DNA from: Psychroflexus curvus | Lineage (GTDB): Bacteria; Bacteroidota; Bacteroidia; Flavobacteriales; Flavobacteriaceae | DNA: 64,000 nt | Direction of reading: 5' to 3' | Assembly: GCF_020164585.1 (NCBI RefSeq) | Contig: NZ_JAIQZF010000002.1 | Coordinates: 186,001-250,000 of the forward strand | Shown here: positions 9,285 through 17,736 of the stretch, piece by piece | Position numbering within the stretch: position 1 is the first letter of the stretch | Layout of the letters: every line of letters starts with the position of its first letter | Program-made: the position numbers and the translations under genes | Notes under the pieces: model-generated | The model's database searches: none | Seen by the model: the letters and a program-made list of their open reading frames with translations, nothing else | What the model was told of the DNA's origin: nothing

Positions 9285-10109
9285 CTAAGGCTGGGAGGGA
9301 TTTAATAATTCGTAAGCTTCTTCTTTTCTGGTATCCTCGATGACATAAATGTGTTTCAAATTTGTCATATCATTGAATAGCTTCACAGAAATAGTATAAT
9401 AACCAAGATTTTCATTCAGTTCAAAATCATTTATTATGCCTATGGGGACGTCTTCAGGAAAAATTAAAGAACGACCTCCAGTGGTTATTGTGTCTCCCAG
9501 ATTTACTGGTGCAGATCTTGGAACATCTACCAAACTCATGATATTAGGATCTTTTCCGTCCCAGGTCAGGGTTCCGAAATGATTGGTTTTTTTGAGTTTA
9601 GCATTGATGGATGTGTTGGTGTTTAGAATTGAAATGACCCTGGAAAACTCTTTACTTGTATCTATCACAATACCGATGATGCCCTTGCTGGTAATAACGC
9701 CCAGATCTTCTTTAATACTGTCATTGGTTCCGCCTTCAATTAGAAGGTAATTATCGATCTTATCGTAATAGTTCGAGATCACTTTAGCTTTTTGAATTCG
9801 GTATAAAGTATCAGTGATGTAATCTAATGTTGGCTGCAAGGTATCTTCAGCCAAAGTTGTATTCAAAAGCCTTTTTCTTAAGGTTTTATTTTCTTCTAAA
9901 AGAATTTCATTTTGAGTTTTCAGACTAAAGTATTGATACACACTTTCAGAAGTGCCCAACACATTTCCAGAGATAAAATTAGCAGAGGAAACCAGTTTGC
10001 TGTTGTGGTAAGTATGTGCCTGAAAAGTGAGTCCTAAGGCAATCGTCGTGAGAATAATAAACACCAAACCTGTCTTATTTTTAATAAGAAATAAAATGAT
10101 TTGCTGCAT
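9285..10109 (-). CDS. mreC: Rod-shape-determining protein MreC
   Basis: Bitopic periplasmic scaffold that links MreB to PBP2. One N-terminal membrane segment (about residues 10-28) is followed by a coiled-coil stretch (SLKTQNEILLEENKTLRKRL) and the MreC beta domain with GVITSKGIIGIVIDTS and DTITTGGRSLIFPEDVPIG. The length of 274 residues is typical. It lies 9 bases after mreB. Confidence 0.94.
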   Translation of the reverse strand: MQQIILFLIKNKTGLVFIILTTIALGLTFQAHTYHNSKLVSSANFISGNVLGTSESVYQYFSLKTQNEILLEENKTLRKRLLNTTLAEDTLQPTLDYITDTLYRIQKAKVISNYYDKIDNYLLIEGGTNDSIKEDLGVITSKGIIGIVIDTSKEFSRVISILNTNTSINAKLKKTNHFGTLTWDGKDPNIMSLVDVPRSAPVNLGDTITTGGRSLIFPEDVPIGIINDFELNENLGYYTISVKLFNDMTNLKHIYVIEDTRKEEAYELLNPSQP

Positions 10110-10118
10110 AACTTAGGT

Positions 10119-11147
10119 CTATTTTAGGAGGACAGCTTTATATCTTTCTAAATCCTTTAGGGTTATTCCTGTTCCTCTTACAATGGCTCTCAAAGGATCC
10201 TCGGCTATGTAAACAGGTAAGTCTGTTTTTTGGGATAAACGCTTGTCCAGGCCCCTTAGCATAGATCCTCCGCCAGCAAGGTAAATACCTGTATTGTAAA
10301 TATCTGCTGCCAATTCTGGAGGGGTTTGAGATAAGGTTTCCATAACAGCATCTTCAATTCTTAGGATAGATTTATCCAGTGCTTTAGCGATTTCTCTAAA
10401 TGAAATTTCAACTTGTTTAGGTTTCCCGGTCAATAAATCTCGCCCTTGAACCCTCATGTCTTCTGGAGCAGTTTCCAAATCTTCGGTAGCTGAACCAATT
10501 TGTATTTTAATTTTCTCGGCAGTGCGTTCCCCTATAAATAGGTTGTGCTGAGTTCGCATAAAATATATAATATCGTTGGTGAATACATCACCAGCAATCT
10601 TTACAGATTTATCACAAACAATACCGCCAAGAGCAATCACAGCAATTTCTGTAGTACCTCCACCTATATCTACAATCATGTTTCCTTTGGGCTGCATAAT
10701 GTCAACCCCTATACCAATCGCTGCTGCCATAGGTTCATGGATAAGATAAACTTCTTTGCCATTAACACGTTCTGCAGAATCTTTTACGGCTCGCATTTCT
10801 ACTTCGGTAATGCCGCTTGGAATACAAATCACCATACGAAGTGAAGGCGTAAAAAGACGTTTTTTAAGCGCAGGTATTTCTTTAATGAACATACTTATCA
10901 TCTGTTCACTGGCATCAAAATCTGCAATGACACCATCTTTAAGCGGACGAACAGTTTTGATGTTCTCATGCGTTTTCCCCTGCATCATAGCAGCTTCTTT
11001 TCCTACCGCTATAATTTTTCCTGTTAATCGATTTCGGGCGACTATAGAAGGACTGTCTACAACTACTTTATCATTGTGAATAATAAGTGTATTAGCCGTT
11101 CCTAAATCTATGGCTATATCTTCGGTAAGAAAATCAAAAAATCCCAT
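10119..11147 (-). CDS. mreB: Rod-shape-determining protein MreB (bacterial actin)
   Basis: Actin-like filament protein that directs cell elongation. It shows ITEDIAIDLGTANTLI (phosphate 1), MIVDIGGGTTEIAVIALGG (phosphate 2) and IYLAGGGSMLRGLDKRL (adenosine motif) over 342 residues. It follows purH by 34 bases; with mreC-mreD-mrdA-rodA it forms one minus-strand elongasome operon. Confidence 0.98.
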   Translation of the reverse strand: MGFFDFLTEDIAIDLGTANTLIIHNDKVVVDSPSIVARNRLTGKIIAVGKEAAMMQGKTHENIKTVRPLKDGVIADFDASEQMISMFIKEIPALKKRLFTPSLRMVICIPSGITEVEMRAVKDSAERVNGKEVYLIHEPMAAAIGIGVDIMQPKGNMIVDIGGGTTEIAVIALGGIVCDKSVKIAGDVFTNDIIYFMRTQHNLFIGERTAEKIKIQIGSATEDLETAPEDMRVQGRDLLTGKPKQVEISFREIAKALDKSILRIEDAVMETLSQTPPELAADIYNTGIYLAGGGSMLRGLDKRLSQKTDLPVYIAEDPLRAIVRGTGITLKDLERYKAVLLK

Positions 11148-11181
11148 GTGTTTATAATTTGAAGAGGATAAAGTTAATTAA

Positions 11182-12714
11182 TTAATGCTTAAAATGGCGT
11201 GTTCCGGTCATTACCATAGAAATATTATTTTCGTTGCAATAATCGATGCTCAATTCATCTTTAATAGATCCTCCTGGTTGGATGACAGAAGTAATCCCTG
11301 CATTGCCGGCAATCTCTACGCAATCTGGAAAAGGGAAGAAAGCATCGCTTGCCATGACTGAATCCCTTAAGTCAAATTTGAAGTTCAAAGCCTTTTCAAT
11401 AGCATGGTTTAAGGCGTCTACCCTGGAAGTTTGCCCTGTGCCACTTGCCAGCAATTGTTTGTCTTTGGCCAGAACTATAGTGTTGGACTTGGTATGTTTA
11501 CATATTTTGGAAGCAAATAATAAGTCTTCTACCTGAGCCTCATTAGGCGATAAGTTTGTTGCTGTTTTCAAATCCTCTACAGCATCTGTTTTGGCATCTC
11601 TATCCTGAACCAAAACGCCATTGAGGCAAGTTCTGACTATTTTATCTGAAAATTGAAACACGTTTTGAACCAAAATAATTCTGTTTTTCTTTTTCGTGAG
11701 GATTTCTAAAGCTTCATCGGTGTAGCTTGGTGCAATCACGACCTCACAAAAGAGATTATGAATTTCTTCAGCAGTGGCTTTGTCTAGTTCTGAGTTTGAA
11801 ATCAAAATTCCTCCAAAAGCAGAAACGGGATCTCCAGCTAAAGCATCTACATAAGCCTGGTGAATGTTATTTCTTTGGGCCAAACCACAGGCGTTGTTGT
11901 GTTTTAAAATGGCGAAAGTTGGAGCTTCCTGGTAAAATTCTGACATCAAATTCACAGCAGCATCTACATCCAACAAGTTATTATAAGACAATTCTTTGCC
12001 GTGAAGTTTATTGAAAACCTTGTCAAAATCACCAAAGAAAAAGCCCTGTTGATGAGGGTTTTCACCGTAGCGCAATGCTTTGCCTTTATCAAAACTTTGT
12101 TTGTGACTACGGATAGCTTCAGTAGTATTAAAATAATTGAATATCGCTGTGTCGTAATGCGAAGAAACCTGAAAGGCTTTGGCTGCGAAATTCTTTCTTT
12201 GTGAAAGACTTACAACGCCCTTGTTTTCTTTTAGCATCTCTTCAAAAGAAGCGTAATCTGCTCTTGAAGAAATGCAAAGCACGTCTTTAAAGTTCTTGGC
12301 AGCAGCACGAATCAAAGAAATTCCTCCAATATCTATTTTTTCAATAATATCCTGCTCATTAGCTCCTGAAGCAACAGTGTCTTCAAAAGGATATAAATCG
12401 ACAATAACCAGATCAATTTGAGGAATATCGTAAGCCTTTAATTCTTCCTGATCCTGAGTATGATCAGCCCGGTTTAAAATTCCACCAAAAACTTTAGGGT
12501 GAAGCGTTTTAACACGACCTCCAAGAATAGATGGATATGAGGTAATATCTTCAACAGGAATAACGTTTATTCCAAGATCAGTGATGAACTTTTCAGTACC
12601 ACCTGTAGAGTATATTTCGACACCTAACTGGTTTAAAATTTTGACAATGGGTTTCAAACCTTCTTTGTGATATACCGATATTAAAGCAGATTTTATTCCT
12701 TTTGCTTGAGCCAT
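11182..12714 (-). CDS. purH: Bifunctional AICAR transformylase / IMP cyclohydrolase
   Basis: Catalyses the last two steps of IMP synthesis. The N-terminal cyclohydrolase (MGS-like) domain shows SVYHKEGLKPIVKIL, STGGTEKFI and the GGRVKTLHPKVFGGIL motif; the AICAR transformylase part has KALRYGENPHQQ and ILKHNNACGLA with the catalytic Lys-His. At 510 residues it is full length. It heads the mre operon, an arrangement common in Flavobacteriia, and has its own upstream box at 12738-12745. Confidence 0.97.
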   Translation of the reverse strand: MAQAKGIKSALISVYHKEGLKPIVKILNQLGVEIYSTGGTEKFITDLGINVIPVEDITSYPSILGGRVKTLHPKVFGGILNRADHTQDQEELKAYDIPQIDLVIVDLYPFEDTVASGANEQDIIEKIDIGGISLIRAAAKNFKDVLCISSRADYASFEEMLKENKGVVSLSQRKNFAAKAFQVSSHYDTAIFNYFNTTEAIRSHKQSFDKGKALRYGENPHQQGFFFGDFDKVFNKLHGKELSYNNLLDVDAAVNLMSEFYQEAPTFAILKHNNACGLAQRNNIHQAYVDALAGDPVSAFGGILISNSELDKATAEEIHNLFCEVVIAPSYTDEALEILTKKKNRIILVQNVFQFSDKIVRTCLNGVLVQDRDAKTDAVEDLKTATNLSPNEAQVEDLLFASKICKHTKSNTIVLAKDKQLLASGTGQTSRVDALNHAIEKALNFKFDLRDSVMASDAFFPFPDCVEIAGNAGITSVIQPGGSIKDELSIDYCNENNISMVMTGTRHFKH

Positions 12715-12737
12715 TTTAAGATTATTTTTAGATGTTG

Positions 12738-12745
12738 CAAAAGTA
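12738..12745 (-). promoter_or_regulatory. Putative -7 promoter box of purH-mre operon
   Basis: On the minus strand the bases read TACTTTTG, an exact TAnnTTTG match, 24 bases before the purH ATG. No clear -33 TTG is seen at 17-20 bases upstream. Confidence 0.5.
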
Positions 12746-12824
12746 GGACTTTGTTGAGGAATATTTAATTGTTGGCTCTCAATTATTTATAAAAAAAAAC
12801 AGCCCTGAAAAACAAGAAGTGTTA

Positions 12825-12849
12825 TCATGCTGAACGTGTTTCAGCATCT
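12825..12849. repeat. Dispersed TCATGCTGAAC...TTTCAGCATCT element
   Basis: ATGCTGAA (12827-12834) pairs with TTCAGCAT (12840-12847) around a CGTGT loop. From memory, closely similar sequences of the form TCATCCTGAACTTGTTTCAGGATCT recur between genes in many Bacteroidota. Only one copy is present in this window; its function is unknown. Confidence 0.6.
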
Positions 12850-12863
12850 AGCTTCACTAAAAA

Positions 12864-12888
12864 AACCTGTCTTGGTATAAGACAGGTT
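12864..12888. repeat. Perfect 10-bp hairpin
   Basis: AACCTGTCTT (12864-12873) and AAGACAGGTT (12879-12888) pair perfectly around GGTAT. It is preceded by an A-run, so on the minus strand it is followed by T5 and could end the transcript coming from cysN. The first arm, AAACCTGTCTT, also occurs in a weaker hairpin at 24897-24921. Confidence 0.6.
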
Positions 12889-12906
12889 AAGGTGGTAAAC
12901 CTCACT

Positions 12907-12948
12907 TAGACCCCACAGTCCCGAAAGCTTTGGGGACTGTGGGGTCTA
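12907..12948. repeat. 42-bp near-perfect palindrome, copy 1
   Basis: The two 21-base arms starting TAGACCCCACAGTCCC are inverted complements with one mismatched pair (12923 against 12932) around an AAAGCTTT centre. It is the same length and nearly the same sequence as the palindrome at 19838-19879. Two paired positions differ between the copies and both changes are compensated in the opposite arm. Confidence 0.85.
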
Positions 12949-13106
12949 TTTTGAGACTAGTCTTTTTTCTTTCGAAACTTTAGGATTAGTCAAAGAAAAA
13001 AAGATTAAAATTAATTATTCAAAAATGTTCAGCTTGCATTAAAAAATAGAGGAAACTATTGGGGTTTACTAAAAACCTAACTTTAGCAACCACTCGACTA
13101 GTTCAT

Positions 13107-13131
13107 TATAAACTCAAGTGACGAGTTTATA
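13107..13131 (-). terminator. Terminator-like hairpin after cysN
   Basis: TATAAACTC (13107-13115) and GAGTTTATA (13123-13131) form a 9-bp stem with a 7-base loop, 7 bases beyond the cysN stop codon on the minus strand. No T-tract follows, so termination is plausible but not certain. Confidence 0.5.
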
Positions 13132-13138
13132 TCCTGGT

Positions 13139-14395
13139 CTATACGATCATCCCCGCAGCCACGGTTTCCTTGGTAGACTCATCTATCAGGATAATACTGC
13201 CTGTATTTCTGTTATCTCTGTAACTATCCAGCATCAAGCGATGAGACGTTTTTAGTTTTACTCGAGCAATGTCATTCATCTTTAAATCTTTATCGGCTTC
13301 ATTTCTTTTGAAAGTGTTGACGTCCATTTTGTAAACAATGTCTTTAATCACTGCTTTTTGCTCGTTGGACGTATGCATGATTGTGTATTTTGCTCTTGGC
13401 TTTACAGGAGAATTGTTCAACCAGCACAGCATCACATCGAATTCCTGAGATAGCTCTGGCTGATTGTTCACTTTCACAATCATATCCCCTCGACTAATGT
13501 CGATATCATCTTCCAGAGTCATAGCGGCAGACATGGGAGCGAAAGCTTCTTCAACTTCCTTTTCTCCAACATTGATACTTTTAATTTTAGACGTAAATCC
13601 GGAGGGTAGGACAGCTATTTCATCGCCTACTCGGTAAATTCCACTAGCAATCCTTCCAGCGTAACCTCTGTAATCTTCGAAGCCTTTTCGTTGTGGTCTC
13701 AAAACCGTCTGTACAGGAAATCTCGCATCTATTTTGTTGATATCACTGCTGATGTGTAGGGTTTCCAACTCGTGTAGCATTGGTGAACCCTGGAACCAAG
13801 ACATATTTTGTGATCGATTCACCACATTATCACCATCCAACGCACTAATGGGAATATAACGCACATCTTTAATCAACAATTTTGAAGAAAACTCTTCAAA
13901 TTGCTCCACAATAGTGTTGAAGGTGTCTTCAGAATAGTCTACCAAATCCATTTTATTAATGCACACAATAATATGGGGAATATTCAATAATGAAGCGATG
14001 AACGTATGTCTTTTGGTTTGTTCTATCACGCCATGTCTGGCATCTATAAGAACAACGGCCGCATTTGCTGTAGAAGCTCCAGTCACCATGTTTCTGGTGT
14101 ATTGAATGTGACCTGGCGTGTCGGCGATGATGAATTTACGTTTTGGTGTGGTAAAGTACCTGTAGGCGACATCTATGGTAATGCCTTGTTCTCGCTCGTC
14201 CTTGAGACCATCTGTAAACATGGCAAGGTCAACACCTTCAATGCCTTTTTGCTTGCTTGAATTTTCTACAGCAGCGAGCTGGTCTTCAAAAATGGATTTG
14301 GAATCGTAAAGCAATCTTCCAATAAGCGTGCTTTTTCCATCGTCTACGCTACCAGCGGTAGTAAATCTTAGCAGTTGATTTTTATCTATTTTCAT
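13139..14395 (-). CDS. cysN: Sulfate adenylyltransferase subunit 1 (GTPase subunit)
   Basis: GTP-hydrolysing subunit that drives APS formation from ATP and sulfate by CysD. P-loop GSVDDGKST (residues 15-23), switch II DTPGHIQYTRNMVTGAS and NKMDLVDY mark an EF-Tu-like GTPase, followed by two beta-barrel domains. At 418 residues it lacks the fused APS-kinase domain found in NodQ-type proteins, consistent with the separate cysC upstream. It is last in the cysQ-C-D-N set, 55 bases after cysD. Confidence 0.96.
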   Translation of the reverse strand: MKIDKNQLLRFTTAGSVDDGKSTLIGRLLYDSKSIFEDQLAAVENSSKQKGIEGVDLAMFTDGLKDEREQGITIDVAYRYFTTPKRKFIIADTPGHIQYTRNMVTGASTANAAVVLIDARHGVIEQTKRHTFIASLLNIPHIIVCINKMDLVDYSEDTFNTIVEQFEEFSSKLLIKDVRYIPISALDGDNVVNRSQNMSWFQGSPMLHELETLHISSDINKIDARFPVQTVLRPQRKGFEDYRGYAGRIASGIYRVGDEIAVLPSGFTSKIKSINVGEKEVEEAFAPMSAAMTLEDDIDISRGDMIVKVNNQPELSQEFDVMLCWLNNSPVKPRAKYTIMHTSNEQKAVIKDIVYKMDVNTFKRNEADKDLKMNDIARVKLKTSHRLMLDSYRDNRNTGSIILIDESTKETVAAGMIV

Positions 14396-14450
14396 CGTAT
14401 GAGTCAGTTTTGTAATCAGAATTATAATGTTGTTTCAAGAAATAATCGGT

Positions 14451-15356
14451 TTAGAAGTAACCGTCTTTTTTACGGTCTTCCATGGCGGTTTCAGAACGTT
14501 TGTCATCGCTTCGGTTACCGCGTTCGGTTTCTCTCATGGTAGAGACTTCTTCCACAATTTTCTCCATGGTATCCGCATCAGACTCTATTCCGCCGGTAAT
14601 GGTGATGTCTCCAAGTGTTCTAAAACGAATTTTCTTAGTGACGATTTCTTCCTTAGGTTCCAGAACCAAATAGTCTGAATTGGGAATCCAGGATCCATTT
14701 CTCTTCACCACTTCACGTTCGTGAGCCAGGTACAAGGACGGGATTTCAATGTTTTCCTTGGTGAGGTAATTCCACACATCCATTTCGGTCCAGTTGCTTA
14801 TAGGAAAAGCTCTAAAATGCTCTCCTTCAAAGTATTTTCCGTTGAGCAGATTCCAAAGTTCTGGACGTTGGTTTTTGGGATCCCATTGTCCAAACTCATC
14901 TCTATGCGAGAAGAAACGTTCTTTGGCTCTTGCTTTTTCTTCATCTCTACGACCCCCACCAATGGCACAGTCAATTTTATGTTCTTCGATAGTGTCGAGA
15001 AGAGTGGTGATTTGTAAAGCGTTTCTGGTTGCATTCTTACCTTTTTCTTCAGCTACTCTACCTGTATCAATCGATTTTTGAACCGAACCTACAATCAAAT
15101 TGACGCCAAGTTTTTCGACGATATCATCCCTAAATTGAATGGCTTCAGGGAAATTATGTCCTGTATCCACGTGCATTAAGGCGAACGGAATTTTAGCTGG
15201 ATGAAAGGCTTTTTTGGCTAAATGCGTGACCAGTATTGAATCTTTTCCTCCAGAAAATAAAATAACCGGATTTTGAAATTGAGCCCATACTTCTCTCAAA
15301 ATAAAGATGGCTTCAGATTCTAATTCTTCTAGATAATTTAAATAATACGTGCTCAT
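14451..15356 (-). CDS. cysD: Sulfate adenylyltransferase subunit 2
   Basis: PP-loop ATP pyrophosphatase that adenylates sulfate to APS. Motif VILFSGGKDSILVTHLA and the downstream IGGGRRDEEKARAKERFFS and FPISNWTEMDVWNYL blocks are characteristic. The length of 301 residues is full. It begins 4 bases after the cysC stop. Confidence 0.97.
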   Translation of the reverse strand: MSTYYLNYLEELESEAIFILREVWAQFQNPVILFSGGKDSILVTHLAKKAFHPAKIPFALMHVDTGHNFPEAIQFRDDIVEKLGVNLIVGSVQKSIDTGRVAEEKGKNATRNALQITTLLDTIEEHKIDCAIGGGRRDEEKARAKERFFSHRDEFGQWDPKNQRPELWNLLNGKYFEGEHFRAFPISNWTEMDVWNYLTKENIEIPSLYLAHEREVVKRNGSWIPNSDYLVLEPKEEIVTKKIRFRTLGDITITGGIESDADTMEKIVEEVSTMRETERGNRSDDKRSETAMEDRKKDGYF

Positions 15357-15360
15357 GAAG

Positions 15361-15954
15361 TTATATTCTATGGGTTTCTTCTAAATAATTTATAATGATT
15401 TGGACAGCTTCATCCACTTCAGTAGTTTCAGTTTCGATATGAATTTCAGGGGTTTTGGGGGCCTCGTAAGGCGCATCGATTCCTGTAAAATTTTTGATTT
15501 CTCCGGCTCTTGCTTTTTTATAAAGTCCCTTAACATCGCGACGCTCGCATTCTTCGAGAGAGGTGTCTACAAAAACCTCGATGATATCCTTTTCTCCAAC
15601 GATTCGTTTTACCTGTTCACGGTCAGAAATTAAGGGAGACACAAAAGCAGCTATGGTAGCGACTCCGGCATCTACAAATAATTTAGCGACTTCAGCAATA
15701 CGTCTTAAGTTTTCCAGCCGGTCTTCTTTGGTAAACCCCAGTCCTTTATTGATGCCGCTTCTGATGTTATCACCATCTAAAGCATAAGTGGTGATGCCTT
15801 TGTAAAACAATTCTTCTTCTACTTTATTGGCGATGGTTGACTTTCCGGAGCCAGATAAGCCCGTAAACCAAAGCACGAAAGACTCGTGCCCGTTCACTTT
15901 ATTTCTATGCGATCTCGCTATGTCGTAATCGTGGATGACTATATTTTCGCTCAT
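15361..15954 (-). CDS. cysC: Adenylylsulfate (APS) kinase
   Basis: Phosphorylates APS to PAPS. The P-loop GLSGSGKS is at residues 32-39, followed by YALDGDNIRSGINKGLGF and TIAAFVSPLISDRE, the APS binding segments. The length of 197 residues is normal for a stand-alone enzyme. The start overlaps the cysQ stop by four bases (15951-15954), so the two are translationally coupled. Confidence 0.97.
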   Translation of the reverse strand: MSENIVIHDYDIARSHRNKVNGHESFVLWFTGLSGSGKSTIANKVEEELFYKGITTYALDGDNIRSGINKGLGFTKEDRLENLRRIAEVAKLFVDAGVATIAAFVSPLISDREQVKRIVGEKDIIEVFVDTSLEECERRDVKGLYKKARAGEIKNFTGIDAPYEAPKTPEIHIETETTEVDEAVQIIINYLEETHRI

Positions 15955-16751
15955 AATTCTGTTTTTACGTGAAAGTAGCCGTTCAGTAAGTTCTCCCGAT
16001 TGTAGAGCATTTCCTGGTTGGTGTCCAGGCTTATCACTTCCAGGCCTACAGCTTTACAAATAGCTTGCCCAGCGGCGGTATCCCATTCCATAGTTGGCGC
16101 ATAACGCGGATAGACATCCGCCTGACCTTCTGCAACCAAACAGAATTTTAAGGAACTTCCTTTGGAAACGATTTCTACTGGTTTTTGATGTTTTTTCTTT
16201 AAGGCTTCAACATGATCCAGCGTGTCCTGGTTCATGTGAGATCGACTTCCTACCACTCTCAACGGATTTGAATTTTTGCTGGGTTCCAGAGGTTTTGCCG
16301 CTTTCAACAGATCGGTTACACTGTAATTTCCTTCAAGAACTTCAACTTTAAACGCTTGTCCAGTTTCAACATCACCCACATAAAGCAAGCGCTGGGCTGG
16401 AACATAGATAACTCCAAACACCGGTTTTTGCTGATCTATCAAAGCTATGTTGACGGTGAATTCTCCGTTTTTCTTTACAAATTCTTTGGTACCATCCAGC
16501 GGATCTACAATCCAGCAATGTGTCCAGGATTTCCTTTCAGCATAATCGGTTTGTTTATTTTCTTCGCTTATGATAGGGATGGAAGTCGTCTCTAAATAGG
16601 ACATGATCACTGCATTCGCATTTTTGTCGGCTTGGGTGAGTGGAGACGCATCGTCTTTGTATTCCACATCAAAATCCTGCTGGTAGATGTCCATGATGGC
16701 ATCTCCAGCTTTTATAGAAGCTTCAATAGCTTTGAGGTAATTTTCGTGCAT
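15951..16751 (-). CDS. cysQ: 3'(2'),5'-bisphosphate nucleotidase CysQ
   Basis: A Li-sensitive type phosphatase that removes PAP, the by-product of PAPS use. Metal-binding motifs are VDPLDGTKEFVKKNGEFTVN and EWDTAAGQAICKAVG, both intact over 266 residues. It heads the minus-strand cysQ-cysC-cysD-cysN operon. Together the operon makes PAPS and clears PAP, but no APS/PAPS reductase or sulfite reductase gene follows, so the product may serve sulfotransferases or a reductase encoded elsewhere. Confidence 0.95.
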   Translation of the reverse strand: MHENYLKAIEASIKAGDAIMDIYQQDFDVEYKDDASPLTQADKNANAVIMSYLETTSIPIISEENKQTDYAERKSWTHCWIVDPLDGTKEFVKKNGEFTVNIALIDQQKPVFGVIYVPAQRLLYVGDVETGQAFKVEVLEGNYSVTDLLKAAKPLEPSKNSNPLRVVGSRSHMNQDTLDHVEALKKKHQKPVEIVSKGSSLKFCLVAEGQADVYPRYAPTMEWDTAAGQAICKAVGLEVISLDTNQEMLYNRENLLNGYFHVKTEL

Positions 16752-16845
16752 TAATTTTTAGATTGATCGTTCAGAATTCATTTCATTCAAACTCACTTTA
16801 AGTCTTGTTTCCAGGGATTTAGCTAATTTTAAATAAAACAATTTT

Positions 16846-16853
16846 CAAAAGTA
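16846..16853 (-). promoter_or_regulatory. Putative -7 promoter box of the cysQCDN operon
   Basis: The minus strand reads TACTTTTG, an exact TAnnTTTG match, about 95 bases before the cysQ ATG, in the divergent spacer with the DUF547 gene. No -33 element at standard spacing is clear. Confidence 0.45.
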
Positions 16854-17002
16854 TATAATTTCTACCAATTTAGTAGACTATTCAAATTGGAATCAAATTA
16901 TTTCTGTGTTAAATTTATTCTGAATTTGATGAAAGTTGGATTGATAATTGACGACTTATAATGAAATTCGTATTCTCGATTGTCTTACATAAATGAAAAC
17001 CT

Positions 17003-17731
17003 ATGAGAATTTTCCGCCAGATCATTTTAGTCTCCTCGTTGATATTAGGAACAAATCCACTGCAGGCTCAGGATATTCATCAGCACCAGCAATGGAATCA
17101 ACTACTTGAAACCTATGTGGATGCTGATGGGAATGTCAATTACAAAGCTTTGAAGCAAAACGAAAAGAGACTGGATGCTTATTTGAGCTTGCTCAATGAA
17201 AACCCACCAGATAAGTCGTGGACCCAAGCTCAAAAAAAAGCGTATCTCATCAACGCTTATAATGCTTATACTGTCAAGTTGATCATCGACAATTATCCCC
17301 TGGAAAGCATACGAGACATCGGCGGATTTTTTAGTAATCCATTCAGTACAGAGTTTGCAAAAATTGGCCGGAAAGCTTATTCTTTGGATGATATTGAAAA
17401 AGGAATGCTGTTGAAAATGGGAGATCCCAGAGTGCATTTCGCGGTGAACTGTGCTTCAGAATCCTGTCCAAAGTTGGCTGATGAAGCATATGTAGCGTCC
17501 AAATTGGATGAACAACTGAATGCTGCGGCCAGATCTTTTGTAAATTCAAATAAAAATAAATTATCCAGGACGGACGTTGAACTGTCCAAGATTTTTAAAT
17601 GGTATGCCTCCGATTTTGAAACCGATGGAAATTCTGTCATCAAATTTATCAACTCTTATTCTGATGAAAACATCAGTGAAAATGCCTCTGTTAGTTATTT
17701 GTCATATTCCTGGAAGTTGAACGAAATGTAA
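17003..17731 (+). CDS. DUF547 domain protein, exported
   Basis: Exported protein of unknown function. An N-terminal signal peptide (MRIFRQIILVSSLILGTNPLQAQ) precedes a DUF547 domain with KKAYLINAYNAYTVKLI, YPLESIRDIGG and HFAVNCASESCPKLA, which contains two close cysteines. The length of 242 residues is typical. It is the first of four plus-strand genes and lies 5 bases before the glycosyltransferase. Membership in a redox-like cluster suggests a shared process, but I cannot name it. Confidence 0.85.
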   Translation: MRIFRQIILVSSLILGTNPLQAQDIHQHQQWNQLLETYVDADGNVNYKALKQNEKRLDAYLSLLNENPPDKSWTQAQKKAYLINAYNAYTVKLIIDNYPLESIRDIGGFFSNPFSTEFAKIGRKAYSLDDIEKGMLLKMGDPRVHFAVNCASESCPKLADEAYVASKLDEQLNAAARSFVNSNKNKLSRTDVELSKIFKWYASDFETDGNSVIKFINSYSDENISENASVSYLSYSWKLNEM

Positions 17732-17736
17732 ACTGA

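Larger units (their letters stand above)
12715..13138. other. Hairpin-rich spacer between purH and cysN
   Basis: 424 bases without a gene. From left to right it holds the purH promoter box, a dispersed TCATGCTGAACnnnTTTCAGCATCT element, a 10-bp hairpin, a 42-bp near-palindrome, and a terminator-like hairpin just after the cysN stop. Each is listed separately. Confidence 0.8.
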
